Assembly (NCBI GenBank): GCA_002633025.1
Contig: NMRB01000667.1
Coordinates: 241,144-305,143, forward strand
Direction of reading: 5' to 3'
DNA length: 64,000 nucleotides
From: Notospermus geniculatus
Lineage: Eukaryota; Nemertea; Pilidiophora; Heteronemertea; Lineidae
In this document: one piece after another, positions 47,584-59,470 of the stretch
Numbering within the stretch: position 1 is the first letter of the stretch
Layout of the letters: each line of letters begins with the position of its first letter
Position numbers and translations under genes: made by a program
Notes under the pieces: generated by a model
The model's database searches: none
Seen by the model: the letters and a program-made list of their open reading frames with translations, nothing else
Told to the model about the DNA's origin: nothing

Positions 47584-50500
47584 GTTAGTGAACCACGAGA
47601 GGTTCTCCACTGTTAAAGATAATGTATCACGGATATTTTCGCGGGCCACGAAAATCATTGTTTATTTACATTTTATTTGTTTATGTCCAGTCTTTCTTTG
47701 TCTTATAAGTAATTTGTTGGTGGCATGCCACTCCAGAAATTCTTTTGATACTGAAAATGTTCAATTTGGTGGGTTGGCATGTCGTAAAAGCCCAAAATAA
47801 CATAATGTAAACATCCATGTTTACAAACATTAATGTAAACAATGAAGTCGTGATACATTATCTTTAATGACACTTAGAATCTTGACGATCCTCCCTTATA
47901 TATACATGTAGTAGATCCCTAAGCCGTCAACTCTGCTTGGAGTAGTACACTGCTCTGTTTAAGACCCCTTTTAAGACAGCAGGAGTTCTGTCCCCAATGG
48001 ATCGCGTCTACTATAAATGAAGATAGGGGCCTTAACTGTCTTAACTGTCGATGGCAGCAACTTGCAGTCCCAAACATGTCCTTAGCAACACATTGTAATC
48101 GCCCCTGCCAGTGTGATAAAGGCTGTCAACTCATTTTCCGTCATGTCCATTCGGTATGTCATTGATGACAACTTCCCGAAACACATTTGGGCAACTGAGT
48201 TTAACAGATTTTGTGCATTGCTTGTACATTTGTAAATGCACAGTCAGGCGCACACTCAGTTGACGAAACTGGGCGACGTGACTAGTCACTCTCAGATTCT
48301 GATGTGGGCCTACAGTGTAGATGTTGTCAATTCCCTCGGTCCTTAATTAATCAAAATACAATTGTAATGGTGACAAAGGCCTAATTGAATTTTTGCAGAG
48401 GACCAGGTGTACCTAGATGACAGTGCAATGCGAGAGGAATTCGTTATGAATGATACTGGACGAATTTGGACCGCATCACCCACGAGGCCGGGCAGACCTT
48501 GGTACTTCGGGCAGGTGAATAATCTTCTTTTTACTCATCCAATCACATGTTCAGAGTGAAATCCTGGCACTTGCCTTATAAAGTTGTCTTTCAACATTCA
48601 TTTCCTGCTTATAAGGTATCCGTACGAGCCAAAGAAAGTTGGATCTGTTCCATCCGCTATTTGTAAATGCCCAGTGTTTTATTGCAGTTTGATGATGCTG
48701 TGTTTGAAGGGGCTATTTACCTCCTCGACAAGGGAGGCCTTTCGGACAGCGGCAGGTCAAACCCGGTCCAAGTTGTCAGGACAATGTCTGCTATGGTAAG
48801 TCGGGCGTTTTCATTGTTGCATGCCTTCCTTTTCTGACCTTAAAGGTGCTCTAGTTCGAATTGTAAACATTATGGTGTGCCACCAATTGTCAACTTCTGG
48901 TACTAACAAATGAGATAAAATCGAATTAAATCTCGCCTTTCACAACTTTTTGTTTGTTTTTGAGCGTAAAATCATAAATATATTTCAGTTACAAGAATAT
49001 TTATCAAGATAGATATAAAAATAGATAACATCAGTGTTGGTATACACGGTGCTGCCACCTGTCCGAGGAAAAATAACTATTATAATCAACCATGTAAATA
49101 AACAAACCGTAATGTTTACAATTCGAACTAGAGCACCTTTAAGTTGGTTTCCCCTGGTTCGTTTTCCTACGGTCTGCATTACCTCGTCGTTTACCTCGTT
49201 CCTGATTCCAGGCCAATAGTAACGATGAAGATGGTGGCGTTCTGACTGGTCGGTGGACCCAGACCTATCCCAGGGATTCCACTAAACCCTGGGCGTGGAC
49301 TGGTAGTGTCAAGATCATGGAAGAATTCATGAAAACCAAGAAAGCCGTCCGGTATGGACAGTGTTGGGTGTTCTCCGGCATTGTCACCTCTCGTAAGTGC
49401 ATGTACTTGTCTGTTCGGCTGCAAGCATAATTACATGTATGATCTTCAATTCAGTGAATGTATTAAACATCAGCTTGCCGACGTCTTCAAGAACTTTACT
49501 GAAGCTGCACACTCAATAATTCAGCGGCGTCGGCCTCCGCTCGAAGCTGTCACCCTCAACCACTGAAACACTTGGTGCCAAAGTCCGTTTTTGAACATTA
49601 GATGTCACTACCAGTTGTTGACGAACGCGCTCGATCAACCAGTCAATGAACGATCAGCCAATAAGAAAATGTTTCATGTTTTCTCCTAGTTGCGTGAAAT
49701 ACTGGTCGCTGATTGGTTGATGACAGTTTGCGCCATCTAGCGTTCAGAAACATGTTTAGGTCCATCTGTGCCAGTGGTTGAAAGCGTATAACTAGTATTA
49801 AGCTCGAGGCCACTGGGGACGAGTGTACAGAAGCTGCTACTGTCGCTCTAACACTGACCGTCGAACTTACCGAAAGGATTCCCCTGATACATTCGACGAC
49901 GGCTTGATCTCCATGAAATGTTCAATGTTGGTGTATCCCCTATACCAGAATTTCCTCCTCTGCTATACAGTGCTTCGATCTCTGGGAATTCCAACAAGAT
50001 CCGTCACCAACTTCCAATCCGCCCATGACAGCGATAACAGTATGACCATCGACTTCCACTTCGATGCCGAGACCAATGAACCCATCGATGAGTTGAACGA
50101 TTCCATCTGGAACTTCCACGTTTGGAATGAATCTTGGTTCAAGAGACCGGATCTTCCTAACGGGTATGACGGCTGGCAGGCCCACGATGCCACGCCGCAG
50201 GAGAGTAGTGAGGGTATGTTGAAACCCAGTCGGTGATATCATAAGGAGCCTCTTTTATGGTGATATGGACATGTACATGTAAAATCACACATTGGCCCCC
50301 CCCCCCGGGTGTGAAAAGCCGAAGGTGCACATTAGTAGGCCTACATGTAGGAATCAAAGGCAATATTTAAGAATGAATCCAGCCCGAACTGCTTAGGCAG
50401 TTAGTCCCACGCCCACGCCAGGTCATTAACATCGGCCTTGTAATGAAGGGGCTGGCATTCCATTTGCTGACTGATTAAGACAAGCGTATGATCTTTTGGA

Positions 50501-52276
50501 ATCTTTGACCTTCCTTTTTTCCGAACACTTTTATATGCTACTGCCTATAATTCATGTTCTCATCTTTTAGGGGTGATGCGCTGTGGCCCAGCATCTTGCA
50601 GAGCTATAAAGCAAGGCGAGGTTTACCTCCCTTACGATGCACGATTCATCTTCGGCGAGGTCAACGGTGACAAGTGCTTTTGGGAGGTTAGAATCCTTTA
50701 GTCCTGAAGTCTTTTAAGGAACGTGATAATTGTTCGATTTCGTTTTCGTGTGGAGGAAGACGACGAGACAACAACTTACTTGATGCCACAAAACCTTCAG
50801 CCGTTCTTTCGTCGTATTCTTTGTTTATCTGTAGATTATCACTTTTTTTCTAATTCAAGGTAAACGGGAAAGGAGAGACGAAGTTCATCTACAAAGACCC
50901 ATTTGCTGTCGGACGAGCCATTATGACGAAGGCTGTTGGATCCGACGCCGGTGACAATGTGACCCTTCATTACAAATATCCTGAGGGTAGGTACTGTAGT
51001 GGTAACCAAGTCCATATATTTAAATTTATGTAATATTGGAGCCGTGGTTTGCCTTACCATTGGAATGCAAAGATTTTCTCAGTTTGTTTCAAGGTCCCAA
51101 TCGTACCTGTTTCAGGCTCGGAAAGAGAAAGGGCTGCTACAGCCTACGCCTGTCGTTTTGGATCAAAGAAGGACAAGAAAATCTATGCTCAGAATACCAA
51201 GCAAGATGTAGAATTCAAGCTGGAGGCCAAGGAAGATCCCGTCCTCGGTGAGGACTTTGAAATCACTCTTGTGGCAAAGAACAACGGGCATACTCCAAGG
51301 AAATTCTTGGCCACTCTTCAGGCAGTGGCATCATTTTACACCGGCCTGCCAGCAGAGAAAATCGACAATGAGTTGAAGGCAGGAGAGCTTGCTGGAAACG
51401 AAAGTAAGTACCGTTTGTAGTAGCCGGGTACAGTTCTTTGCGGATGCAGCGTGTAACATGAAGTTTGAACTCGTTCGGTGGTCTCCAACTTAGGCCTCGA
51501 TCAACAGCTTCGAGGTCCTTGCTTTGAATCTCAACAGTAGGAACTTGACGATCGGGTATCCTCACATCGTGTTCCCTCTTCAGCCAAAGAATTCGTCTTC
51601 ACGATCAAGAAGGACGATTACATCGCCGTCATCAAGCCAGAGGCACTTATTCAAGTGTATCTGAAAACGTTCGTAGAGGACACCAGACAACAGAGTGCGA
51701 TGGTGCAGAAGTACCCCTTGCGGAAGCCAGACTTGGAGATATCGGTATGTAATCGTGGCCTACGCTACTTGCCTTCGCTAGAATGTTCTCCGCGTTAGGT
51801 GTGGTTATAGTCACTTTAATATTCTCTTTCCAGCACCCAGGACATATTCACCGAGGGAGACAGTTTGATCTGGTCGTGAAATTCACAAACCCGCTGCCGG
51901 TCGAGTTGACCAACTGTACCTTCACATACGAAGCTCGCGGAATGGCGAGAGGTTACGTTGAGTCAGTGTAAGTATGATGATCGCACCCTGAATACTGAAA
52001 GATATCTTCAATGCCATTGGAAAAGCCTTGAAAGATGCTATTCTGCGGAAAGGGGTTCTACCGCTAATACTATTTTTTGCAAGCCATCCATCGATATTGG
52101 TTCACTGATGATATCACTAATCCATTTTCAGTGGAAATGTCAAGGCAAACCATGAAGTTTCCCACGCTATACCATTGACTCCACACTACCGTGGGAAACG
52201 TTCCATCATCATAACTTTCGACTCCGACCAACTGAGTGATGTCACGGGGATGAGCATGGTGACCGTTCAGCACTAG
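45798..52276 (+). CDS. Transglutaminase (factor XIIIa/TGM family), 13 exons, 5' end missing
   Basis: Calcium-dependent protein-glutamine gamma-glutamyltransferase, which cross-links glutamine to lysine side chains. Exons seen: 45798-45925, 46819-47001, 47317-47583, 48399-48514, 48688-48795, 49212-49392, 49971-50213, 50571-50686, 50860-50986, 51116-51403, 51584-51744, 51834-51967, 52132-52276. Every junction is GT-AG and the phases agree throughout, giving about 731 codons to TAG. Family order is complete: N-terminal beta-sandwich ending in LFNPWC, the catalytic core, then two C-terminal barrels. The triad is Cys in YGQCWVF (about residue 318 of this partial protein), His in NFHVWNE (about 377) and Asp in AHDATPQE (about 400). 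The 59- and 23-residue spacings match vertebrate enzymes (58 and 23 in TGM2). The first exon seen enters in phase 2, so an upstream initiator exon is missing. The length suggests an N-terminal extension, as in factor XIIIA. No hydrophobic leader is visible in what is present. Confidence 0.96.
46451..46569. mobile_element. Hairpin MITE in transglutaminase intron, TGGGTCAAATGAATAAAG ends
   Basis: TAGCAAATGCTTTTACTT and AAGTAAAAGCA arms; the ends TGGGTC and GACCCA pair. Confidence 0.75.
46575..46677. mobile_element. Second, adjacent hairpin MITE of the same family
   Basis: The arms ATTCATAAAAGATAGCAAAT and ATTTGCTAACTTTTACGAAT. It sits 5 bases after the first. Confidence 0.75.
47093..47203. mobile_element. 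Perfect-arm hairpin in transglutaminase intron
   Basis: 38-base perfect arms (47,099-47,136 and 47,159-47,196) with CGGTATACGAAAACGCCGG core, and a loop that is itself palindromic (TTTCACGGCCGTGAA). It should form a strong intronic RNA hairpin. Confidence 0.9.
47613..47867. mobile_element. TTAA-flanked MITE in transglutaminase intron
   Basis: Same family as 26,035-26,290: TTAAAGATAATGTATCACGG to GTGATACATTATCTTTAA, 255 bases, beginning 30 bases after the exon at 47,583. Confidence 0.9.
48399..50986 (+). CDS. Transglutaminase catalytic core exons with Cys-His-Asp triad
   Basis: Exons 48399-48514, 48688-48795, 49212-49392, 49971-50213, 50571-50686 and 50860-50986. The nucleophile Cys codon is TGT at 49362-49364, His is CAC at 50117-50119, and Asp is GAT at 50186-50188. 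The oxyanion-stabilising Trp of the family is present in GVLTGRW. The conserved [18 protein letters not shown] and FGEVNGD segments follow. All key residues are intact, so the enzyme is predicted to be active, unlike band 4.2-type relatives. One small oddity is His just before the catalytic Asp (QAHDATP), where vertebrate enzymes usually have a hydrophobic residue. Confidence 0.95.
48840..49142. mobile_element. TTAA-flanked MITE with AGGTGCTCTAGTTCG ends in transglutaminase intron
   Basis: TTAAAGGTGCTCTAGTTCGA opposes TCGAACTAGAGCACCTTTAA; TIRs of about 33 bases. It ends 69 bases before the exon that carries the catalytic Cys. Confidence 0.9.
51116..52276 (+). CDS. Transglutaminase C-terminal barrels 1 and 2
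   Basis: Exons 51116-51403, 51584-51744, 51834-51967 and 52132-52276. The first carries the end of the core ([12 protein letters not shown]) and the start of barrel 1, with family-typical immunoglobulin-like beta strands ([11 protein letters not shown]). The last two form barrel 2 ([21 protein letters not shown]) and end at TAG 52274-52276. In the family these barrels move away from the core when calcium and substrate bind. Confidence 0.9.
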
Positions 52277-52421
52277 ATCCCTGAGGAACAGGAAAGGTCA
52301 CTTGAATCATACATAACAGGAGGCCTGTATTGAAGAGTAAATCAGTCATGATGACCCAATATAACCCGTCTTCTGTCTTGAATAGGGAAATTTAGCTATT
52401 TTGTCTCAATTACATGTAACT

Positions 52422-52427
52422 AATAAA
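52422..52427 (+). terminator. Polyadenylation signal of the transglutaminase gene
   Basis: AATAAA lies 146 bases after the stop codon. A second AATAAA at 52591-52596 could serve as an alternative, longer 3' end. Confidence 0.6.
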
Positions 52428-53532
52428 GGGAATGAACCTCAGAAATTTCAATGTGTTGCCCCCATGATTCAAATGACTGGATTATATGAGTATCGAAGGC
52501 GGTGAAAGCGTTATAGTACGGACCTGTCAAGGTTTTCGGAATAGAGTGTAATAGAATGGACTGTGGGTTTCATTATATAACACATACGGGAATAAAACCA
52601 TGTGGTAAAAGTAGAATGTTATATTTCCTCACTTTCGCATTCCTCAGAGCTCTCTGTAGGTTGTCTCGTACCGGTACTTTACATTACCAGTGCGTAAAGA
52701 AGTTTGGCGTGGAAAAAGACATCTGGTTATCACCAGTCTATCTGGCCTGACGGCCATCTAAAGACGGGAGTCGATAGCCTTGTTTGGACAAGATGGGAAA
52801 AAGATGGCTGATACTTCTTCGATAGGTCTGGGGCCCGCTGTCACATCCATCAGGGTTTGTCTGTCTGCTAAAGCGTTAAATTCCACCTTGTCCTTGTCTC
52901 ATTCACCTCTTGCAAGGAAACTGATGTGCCCACTGCTATTTCGTAGCAGAGTGGCAGCTAGGATTTGGCGTAGGAGTGGTTGCCCTAGGAGCCAAGAGTG
53001 CCCTGCGAACCACAGGGGTGTGAAGGATAAACCTCGGCAATCATTATACATGTATTATCTCCATGTTCATTGAAAACTAAGAACTTCATCAACATCTCAA
53101 AATTATGTCCAATCCTACACTAATAAATCGTTGATGTTGATGAACTTCAAGAAAAGAGTCGGTTGTTTCGATTTCTAACTCACAGAACCAATGGCAAATA
53201 TACGTTACAACAGTGCAATATATCAGTTTTTTTTCACCAAGGTATAAGCAGTATCGGGTTTCCATGCCCCCTTGCTATTTTCTGGTATTCCTTATGTCGC
53301 CAATTGAGTGGTTCTAGGAACTAGGAGCAGATGGTAGCACGAGTTACATGTATAATGTGCTCTTGGTGCTTGTCAACGTTTCAGATGAACAGAACGGTTG
53401 CTGTGGCGTTGTCAGACGGTTCGGGCAGATGGCGCTTACCCGTCAGTGACCCACCGATGTGGTGTGCGGAGTGAACCTTCGACGTGCACTGCGGGCTGAT
53501 ATTAAACTTTAGGCCTACTCTGAAGCCATTTT
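52428..53532. other. Downstream of transglutaminase, no gene recognised
   Basis: Short + strand frames at 52,556 and 52,780 have no family support. Confidence 0.45.
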
Positions 53533-53794
53533 CAGGGCTGTAGCTAGCTTTTTTTCGCTAGGGGGGCATTTTAAGCAAACGAGCTGCCCGGACGTAGGCT
53601 TGGCCTTCGAGCGCCACAGGGGCCTGTTTTTGAAAATTAGAAGCTGTGAGATGCGATTTGAGGTCAATTTCCTGCACTCTGAGACACGAACAATTCTGAT
53701 CTTTTATCCCATTTGATTTTGCTGAAAAAAAAACTTCTTTGAACAATTGGCCTGGGGGGCATGCCCCCCTGTCCCTATGCTAGCTCCGGGCCTG
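53533..53794. mobile_element. Short TIR element, CAGGGCTGTAGCTAGC ends
   Basis: CAGGGCTGTAGCTAGC opposes GCTAGCTCCGGGCCTG. The inner borders GGGGGGCAT / ATGCCCCCC also pair. The target duplication is unclear. Confidence 0.75.
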
Positions 53795-54695
53795 TTTATG
53801 CTTCTGCTTAACTGACCCGGGATGTGATACAGAATTCTGTGTGCTAATTAAACCTCCTTCCCCATGACTGCAGCTTATAAAAATGTAAAAAGCAGTCCTA
53901 CTTGGATGACACCGACTGCAATCACTAACGCAGAATTTACATTGTGACCATTAAAAGTCGGTAACCAATCGTGGTACCAATCTACAGGCAAGGCTGGTTT
54001 CCCTGGTCATCAATGGTGGCGCTGACTGATATTCACAATGCCCCTCCCAATCGTCTTTGACTCGGAAGCTTTCGGCAACCTTCGGGCAGCCATTATAAGC
54101 ACCTCGTCCGTATATAGCGGATTAAGTTCGACCACCATATGGTCGGTGATCAGGTCAGAAGTGATGCGGTTGTAGCATTGCGCATACTAGAAATAGTTCT
54201 CTTATAATTTTTTATTTAACTGATGTTGTGTTTGCACAAAATGAGTTATTTCGCAATAAATATTTATACAAAAAACGTTTGAGTGGTTAAACTGTGCATT
54301 TTGCAACGATTTTTATTGAAAAATTCGTATGCATTAGGTGACTGTTTCTCCCTCCCCACCTCTATCACGAAACAACAATGGCCGCCATAGCTTCACCACT
54401 TGAGAAGTTCAACGTGCTGTTATAGCGTGACTAACCCTTCATCAGGTAAGGTAACATGCTTCAACTCATTTTTCTATATGTAGCAACATTCACAATGCCT
54501 AATTGGTGACTTAGATCATTCAAATAGATAGTTTGAACAGTCTTGTCGAACCGATCTTCATCAAAGTAGTTCACGGAGCAATATGGCGCTGTCCGATATA
54601 CGTCAGAGTTACGATGTTGGCACGAATCGTTCTCTGACGTTCAGATTGTGCCCCTCCGCCTCAAGCCAGCGAGCCATTGTTGCTGTTAGCTTGTA
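53795..54695. other. Intergenic, nothing recognised
   Basis: ATGGCCGCC occurs at 54,378, but its frame closes after 15 codons. Confidence 0.45.
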
Positions 54696-54927
54696 TACTG
54701 TAAAGCAAGATAATTTCGCGGCTGGAAATGTTCGCGAATCAAGAATTATAGACATATTCGCGGCAGGATATTTTCGCGAGTCTCTGCCATTTTTTCAGTT
54801 TTTTTTTCACGGTCTATATTTAGCACTTGCATGTATTTATATTCGCGACATGAAATTTTCGCGACTCATACACTCGCGCGAAATTCGCGAAAATTTCCTG
54901 CACGCGAAATTTTCCTGCTTTACAGTA
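54696..54927. mobile_element. MITE, TACTGTAAAGCA ends with CGCGAA-rich arms
   Basis: TACTGTAAAGCAAGATAATT opposes AATTTTCCTGCTTTACAGTA. The interior has repeated TTCGCG motifs and the element is TA-flanked. It lies inside the longest open frame of the window (54,583-55,173), which is therefore not a gene. Confidence 0.85.
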
Positions 54928-55659
54928 TTTCTATATACGTCTGAGGATGTGGAAGTTTGTTTTGTTAGATACAGGTGTTATTCGTTTCGGCCTCAGGCAC
55001 TCACACTTCTAAAGTTTACGGAGAACAGTAAAGCGTATGGCCGCCACAACAAATATATTTGCGGGCCAAACCCAGTGCACACAACACCTACGGTAACTCT
55101 CAAATGCATTTGCCTCGTTTTGACAACAGCGGATTTTGGGTTACGGCACCGAGAACCGCTCCTATGTTTCTAAGTGACCTCCGCCATTTTGTTTTTGGAT
55201 TCAAACATAGGGCCGTGCGAAGAATATCACCGCGAGATGGATCCTCAATTAAGTAGGTTTTATGTTATGAGAAAACATAGCCTGCGAAAAGGCCCCTACC
55301 GCCATTGGATTCACGAAGCTTGCTTTATAACATTTTACGCTGCGCACGAATGTGTGACGCACTGATGTAGGCCTACATGTGGCGTCATCCCAGATCCGGA
55401 TCCCAGCTCGGATGATCTCGTGACATTAGTATCACATGCAATAAATACGGAACATATTTTTTGATACCGTTCGTTCGTGTCTTGGTAGTGGTACCAAAAT
55501 GCGTGAGGATGGCGCAAAAATACGTTCTAACCCTCGGCGCAGTGCTTCTGGTTCGGATATAGGCCTATTTAGCTCCACCCTCGCGGTTTTGGGCGCAAAC
55601 TATGACCATCCGCCTCGGATTTTATTACTCCAACTCAGTAGAAGTCGAAACGTATAATA
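54928..55659. other. Intergenic, nothing recognised
   Basis: Short open frames only. Confidence 0.45.
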
Positions 55660-55777
55660 GGGAGGTTTCGCCAGCGCCCGGTTAGGCCATACGACGACGT
55701 TTATCTATTGTTTGGGTATACCCACACAATAGATAAACGTCGTCGTAGGGCCTAACTGGGCGCTTGCGAAACCTCCC
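55660..55777. mobile_element. Palindromic MITE (GGGAGGTTTCGC family), copy 2, TA TSD
   Basis: 118 bases, same hairpin as 8,762-8,885, flanked by TA (55,658-55,659 and 55,778-55,779). Confidence 0.92.
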
Positions 55778-56381
55778 TACTTACTTGTAGGCTACTACAT
55801 CGCTGGTCGGCGAAGAAAGCAACACACGAGTTTAAAATCCACTCATGGCGATGAAGATGATCTGAAAGCACATTGTTTAAGGATTTATTGCACGTCACAG
55901 CGAAAACAAACTGTTACCCCGTATTTGACATTGCCAATAATGATGTGGCACTCCTGTCAAAACCGTCTTAGAATACTAAACCAGTTCTGCAAAAAAGAAT
56001 ATATAGCCGGACCGGCGATCAATCACATTTGATAGTTCCCCAGTCTAGAGAACGATTCGTGTGCCAACGTGAAAAGCAATACGAAAGCGCCGCCACGCGG
56101 TGAAATAATACACTACGACATAACTGCACGTTCGCGATAATGAATAGACGGTAACAAGCAATGGTGTTTTCATGGCGCTGAAGTGGAACACCAACCAGCG
56201 ATGACATGCATTCATGAGTGTGTATAATCCCGGATAGAATTTCGAATTTACTTCTCATAGAAGTCGTACGTTGCATGGCTCAAATTCGATGATTTTAGAG
56301 TGGGTAAATCTTTCTGAGTGACTCTGAGTTTTTGCAGTTGAACTATGAGAGGATGGTAAAAGGAAATCCGATGAATTCACC
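55778..56381. other. Probable upstream region of the 56.4-kb leader exon
   Basis: Nothing specific recognised. Confidence 0.4.
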
Positions 56382-56433
56382 ATGTGGATCACCGTACTAG
56401 CCACTACCTTGGCAAGCATACTACTGCTCGCAG
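56382..56433 (+). CDS. Signal-peptide first exon of a small secreted or Ly6-like protein
   Basis: CACCATGT context; 17 codons MWITVLATTLASILLLA, a near-ideal signal-peptide core, then the donor CTCGCAG/GTAAGG, leaving phase 1. Two downstream candidates accept phase 1: a 36-base exon at 57,162-57,197 and a 31-base exon at 63,826-63,856 that encodes ICYK, the usual start of a Ly6 domain. The gene would run off the right edge of the window. Confidence 0.5.
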
Positions 56434-57317
56434 GTAAGGGTTTAAATTACTCGTTTCCATACATGTATATCTTTCGTATTAATAACTCCGATAGATAGCG
56501 ATTTTTCGATTTTGCGGACAAATTTTTTCGCAAACTTCACGGCGTGGTCAATTCTCGTAACAGAGCCGGTGTGAAAGGAATGGTAGTCCTAGGAATGAAA
56601 GTCCGAGTTACAATACAAAATGTAGTATATGCTATTGTAAGGTAATATTCGAATGGTCATTGTTTCTTTTTCTAATACCTCGTTCAGCAATAAAATCAGT
56701 TTGTACTTAGATTGCAGGTAGATGTAGAGTCCTGTCACAGCAGCGAAGCTATTTCAATTTGAACAGTAGGCCTATTGGTGTGTATGTACATGTACATGTA
56801 TATACATGTGATATTGTATAGATTTGTCTTTTTTATTTACATTAAAAATCTGGTCATTTTGTCACCTATTTTTTCTCTTTCAGGGCATACAAAAATACAT
56901 ACATGTACATATAACTTCATCGATTTCCTATCGTGTTTTTGTGGGTATCCTGAGGCTTTGCATTTATTGACAGCATAGTACGAACTGTCGTCGCCAAATA
57001 CGTCCAATTAAAAATCTGATCAACTGCGCGCAAATNCTTGTTGCTATAGTAACCCCGGCGGCATTCCGTTCCTAAGGTTTACCTTCACAATCAGTCTACG
57101 GTCTGCTGTTTGTCATAATTGTCTTTGTTAGGAACCCCATTTATTGTTGTTGTTGATGCAGAGGATGATCCCGGTGTCTCAGTTAGGCCATTCGAAGGTA
57201 ATTCTTCGAACGCCCTCCCACCCATTCAAGTATTACCAAAGTAGAGCTGCCGTCTGGGAATAATGCCGAGTGCAAGTGTCAACCGCTTTCATAATACTCC
57301 ATGTAGTGTGTCCCAGT
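56434..57317. other. First intron of the candidate Ly6-like gene; N at 57,036
   Basis: Contains TACATG arrays at 56,786-56,801 and 56,896-56,911, and the small candidate exon at 57,162. Confidence 0.4.
57162..57197 (+). CDS. Possible 36-base phase 1-1 exon (acidic 12-residue insert)
   Basis: The acceptor TTGATGCAG and donor GAAG/GTAATT bound 36 bases. Read after the phase-1 signal exon at 56,433 they give EDDPGVSVRPFE and leave phase 1 again, so the exon could be included or skipped without changing frame. It is supported only by splice sites and phase. Confidence 0.3.
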
Positions 57318-57595
57318 AAAGCTAGGAATCCACTGCTGATTTTCTGCGTTGCGACTTGCTTTGCAACCTGCTACTCGCGACTGAATACGAACACAAGGAA
57401 CTGATACCGGTCGCCGACCGATTGCCGACTGAAATTGACCACATCTTTTCCATTGGCGGAAATCACGTCTAGCTGGTCCACTACGGCAATCGAGTTGCCG
57501 CAAGTTACAACGCAACCCAGTTGCAACGCAACCCAGTTGCAAAGCGAGTCGCAACGCAAAATCAGCTAGAAAATCAATGGTGGATTCCCCGCTTT
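57318..57595. mobile_element. Fold-back MITE (AAGCTAGGAATCCACTG family), copy 2
   Basis: Copy of 35,684-35,947, with the CAACGCAACCCAGTTGC segment duplicated in this copy. Confidence 0.88.
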
Positions 57596-57614
57596 AGGAA
57601 CATGAAATAGAAAC

Positions 57615-57728
57615 GGGTTTCAAAGGTGAAAGACATCGCTTCCTACCAGATTCGAACCACGGACCCTCGCATTAGGCATCAATCGCCAGCACTAGGGCAG
57701 CACGTCTTAACCACAAGGCCAAGTCCCC
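57615..57728 (-). mobile_element. tRNA-derived SINE, - strand
   Basis: Reverse strand reads TGGCCTTGTGGTTAAGACG (A box), then GGTTCGAATCTGG (B box), then the tail shared with 890-950. Confidence 0.7.
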
Positions 57729-59180
57729 ATCTTCCACGTCCCAGTAAGGACGTAGAATTAAAATGGAATACAACGGTAGGGAAGTTGTTCCTTGGAGGAA
57801 TAGTATGAATCATAAACATGCAGTCTTCTCGTAAGCATTGAGTTACATAAGCCAAGTCAGGCCTGATTTCCGAGTTCGCCACACTGTGAGGAAGGTACAA
57901 GCTATAAGTGAAGTTGCAACTGCACTGATTGGCAGTTTTTTGCAAATTCGTTCTTTCGGGGACGTCTCTTCTGGTCACCCTGTATATCTGTTTTCCTTGT
58001 AAGTTCTCACAACATGTTCAAGACGGAATACTTCATAAATATCAATCCACGAACATTGTCGATGATTGGAAGCCACATTGCCTTCCAAAGCATGCCAACT
58101 TGATATTATGAACTTCGATAAATGGTTAGCCACGATAGTATATGTCTATAGCCCTATCACCTACAAAGACATTACTCATTCTGCTTTCTTTGCCGTAATT
58201 GTCCGTGACGAGGGCCCTTATGTGCTATTTCTCATTCAAAAGATTTTGCAATGTTCACCACTTGCCTAGCGAACCGTGAACAAATAAAAGAAATATCAAA
58301 TGGTTATCGGTCGTTGGCAGGCAGCGCTTGGGCTGAACCTATCGGTGGTTGTATTGTGGTGGTATGTCGAGGAACTCCTTCAGAAGAAGCCCGATTGGAA
58401 AATAGGCCTCCACCTGTCGCAAGACTGTTACGTGCATGTATGTGTAAGCGAAACACGTTCCGTTTCTGTGTCTACCCCGTCACACTAGAGGCAGAATGAG
58501 CAGGAATGCCGTTGGAATGACAATTCGTAGTTCATTCCTGGACATTCGAAGAACATTCTAAAAATTCTGACTGGATTCTGACTGCATTCCTAATGTTCCG
58601 GCCCATTCCTGTGGTCTGTCAGAATGTCGTGGACATGTTCGAAATGTCACGACATTCATGTCATTCATGAAATGTCATGTCAGAATGTCTGTCAGAATGT
58701 CGTGGACATGTTCGAAATTATCGAGGTGCATTCCAAGTGTCCTTCGAAGCTCTCCCGAATCGGGCTCGAATTTTGCAAACTTTCTCATTCCGGCTGGTTC
58801 TGCTTGATTCCTGCTGATTCGAACTAAGTGTGACGGGGGTAGACCATGAGGAAATTTGGATCTTGATGCATGTGAAACCTTCACGAACCCTTCTTGATGA
58901 ATTGTGGATCCAGCGCGTTTTGACTGGTTTCCACCTACATGTGCGTACAGCTGGGAGCACACATACGGAAATGTCTACATGTGCTGCCTCATCTCTCTGA
59001 GTTTTTGGTCCGAGACAGTGATATGATGTCACTTGGATGATCTCGAGACATGAATGCGCACTGCCTATACCTTCACGGAAGATATCTGAACGATCTCCCG
59101 ATACGAGACTTACCAAAAAGTCTCTAAGCATGGCAGCATTCGACATGCGAGCCTCAACCCGCAGCAGCAACCACTGAGGA
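57729..59180. other. Intergenic or intron; GTCAGAATGTC-rich repeat near 58,620
   Basis: Between 58,617 and 58,712 the motif CAGAATGTCGTGGACATGTTCGAAAT occurs twice, with ATTCATGTCATTCATG between. No gene recognised. Confidence 0.5.
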
Positions 59181-59470
59181 GCCACGGTGGTGTAGTGGTT
59201 CGGGCCTGCGACTAGCGGTCAGAGGGTCCCGGGTTCGAATCCCACTGGGCATGAGACTTTGGGCAAGTCTCTTTGCCTCACTGGCCTCTCTCTACCCAGG
59301 TGTATAAATGGGTCCCGGTCGGAAATTCTCGGATTGTAGCGCTGAATAATGAGCAGCTCATCTGAGTACTAGTATACTGAAAGGTTTCAGGATAGACTGG
59401 GGTTAGTGTAAAGTCGGATGACACCTCTACCGGTTGATATCAGACTATAAACCCAAATTTTAACTTTTTT
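59181..59470 (+). mobile_element. tRNA-derived SINE, copy 2 (intact A and B boxes)
   Basis: GGTGGTGTAGTGGTTCGGGC (A box) and GGGTTCGAATCCCA (B box) are 40-50 bases apart, followed by a 200-base body and a TTTTAACTTTTTTAAAAAC tail. It matches 13,061-13,340. Confidence 0.9.

Noticed and set aside
54583-55173. Longest open frame of the window (196 codons, + strand)
   Set aside because: It runs straight through a TIR element (54,696-54,927) whose TTCGCG-rich sequence keeps the frame open. No family motif, and no splice or composition support.
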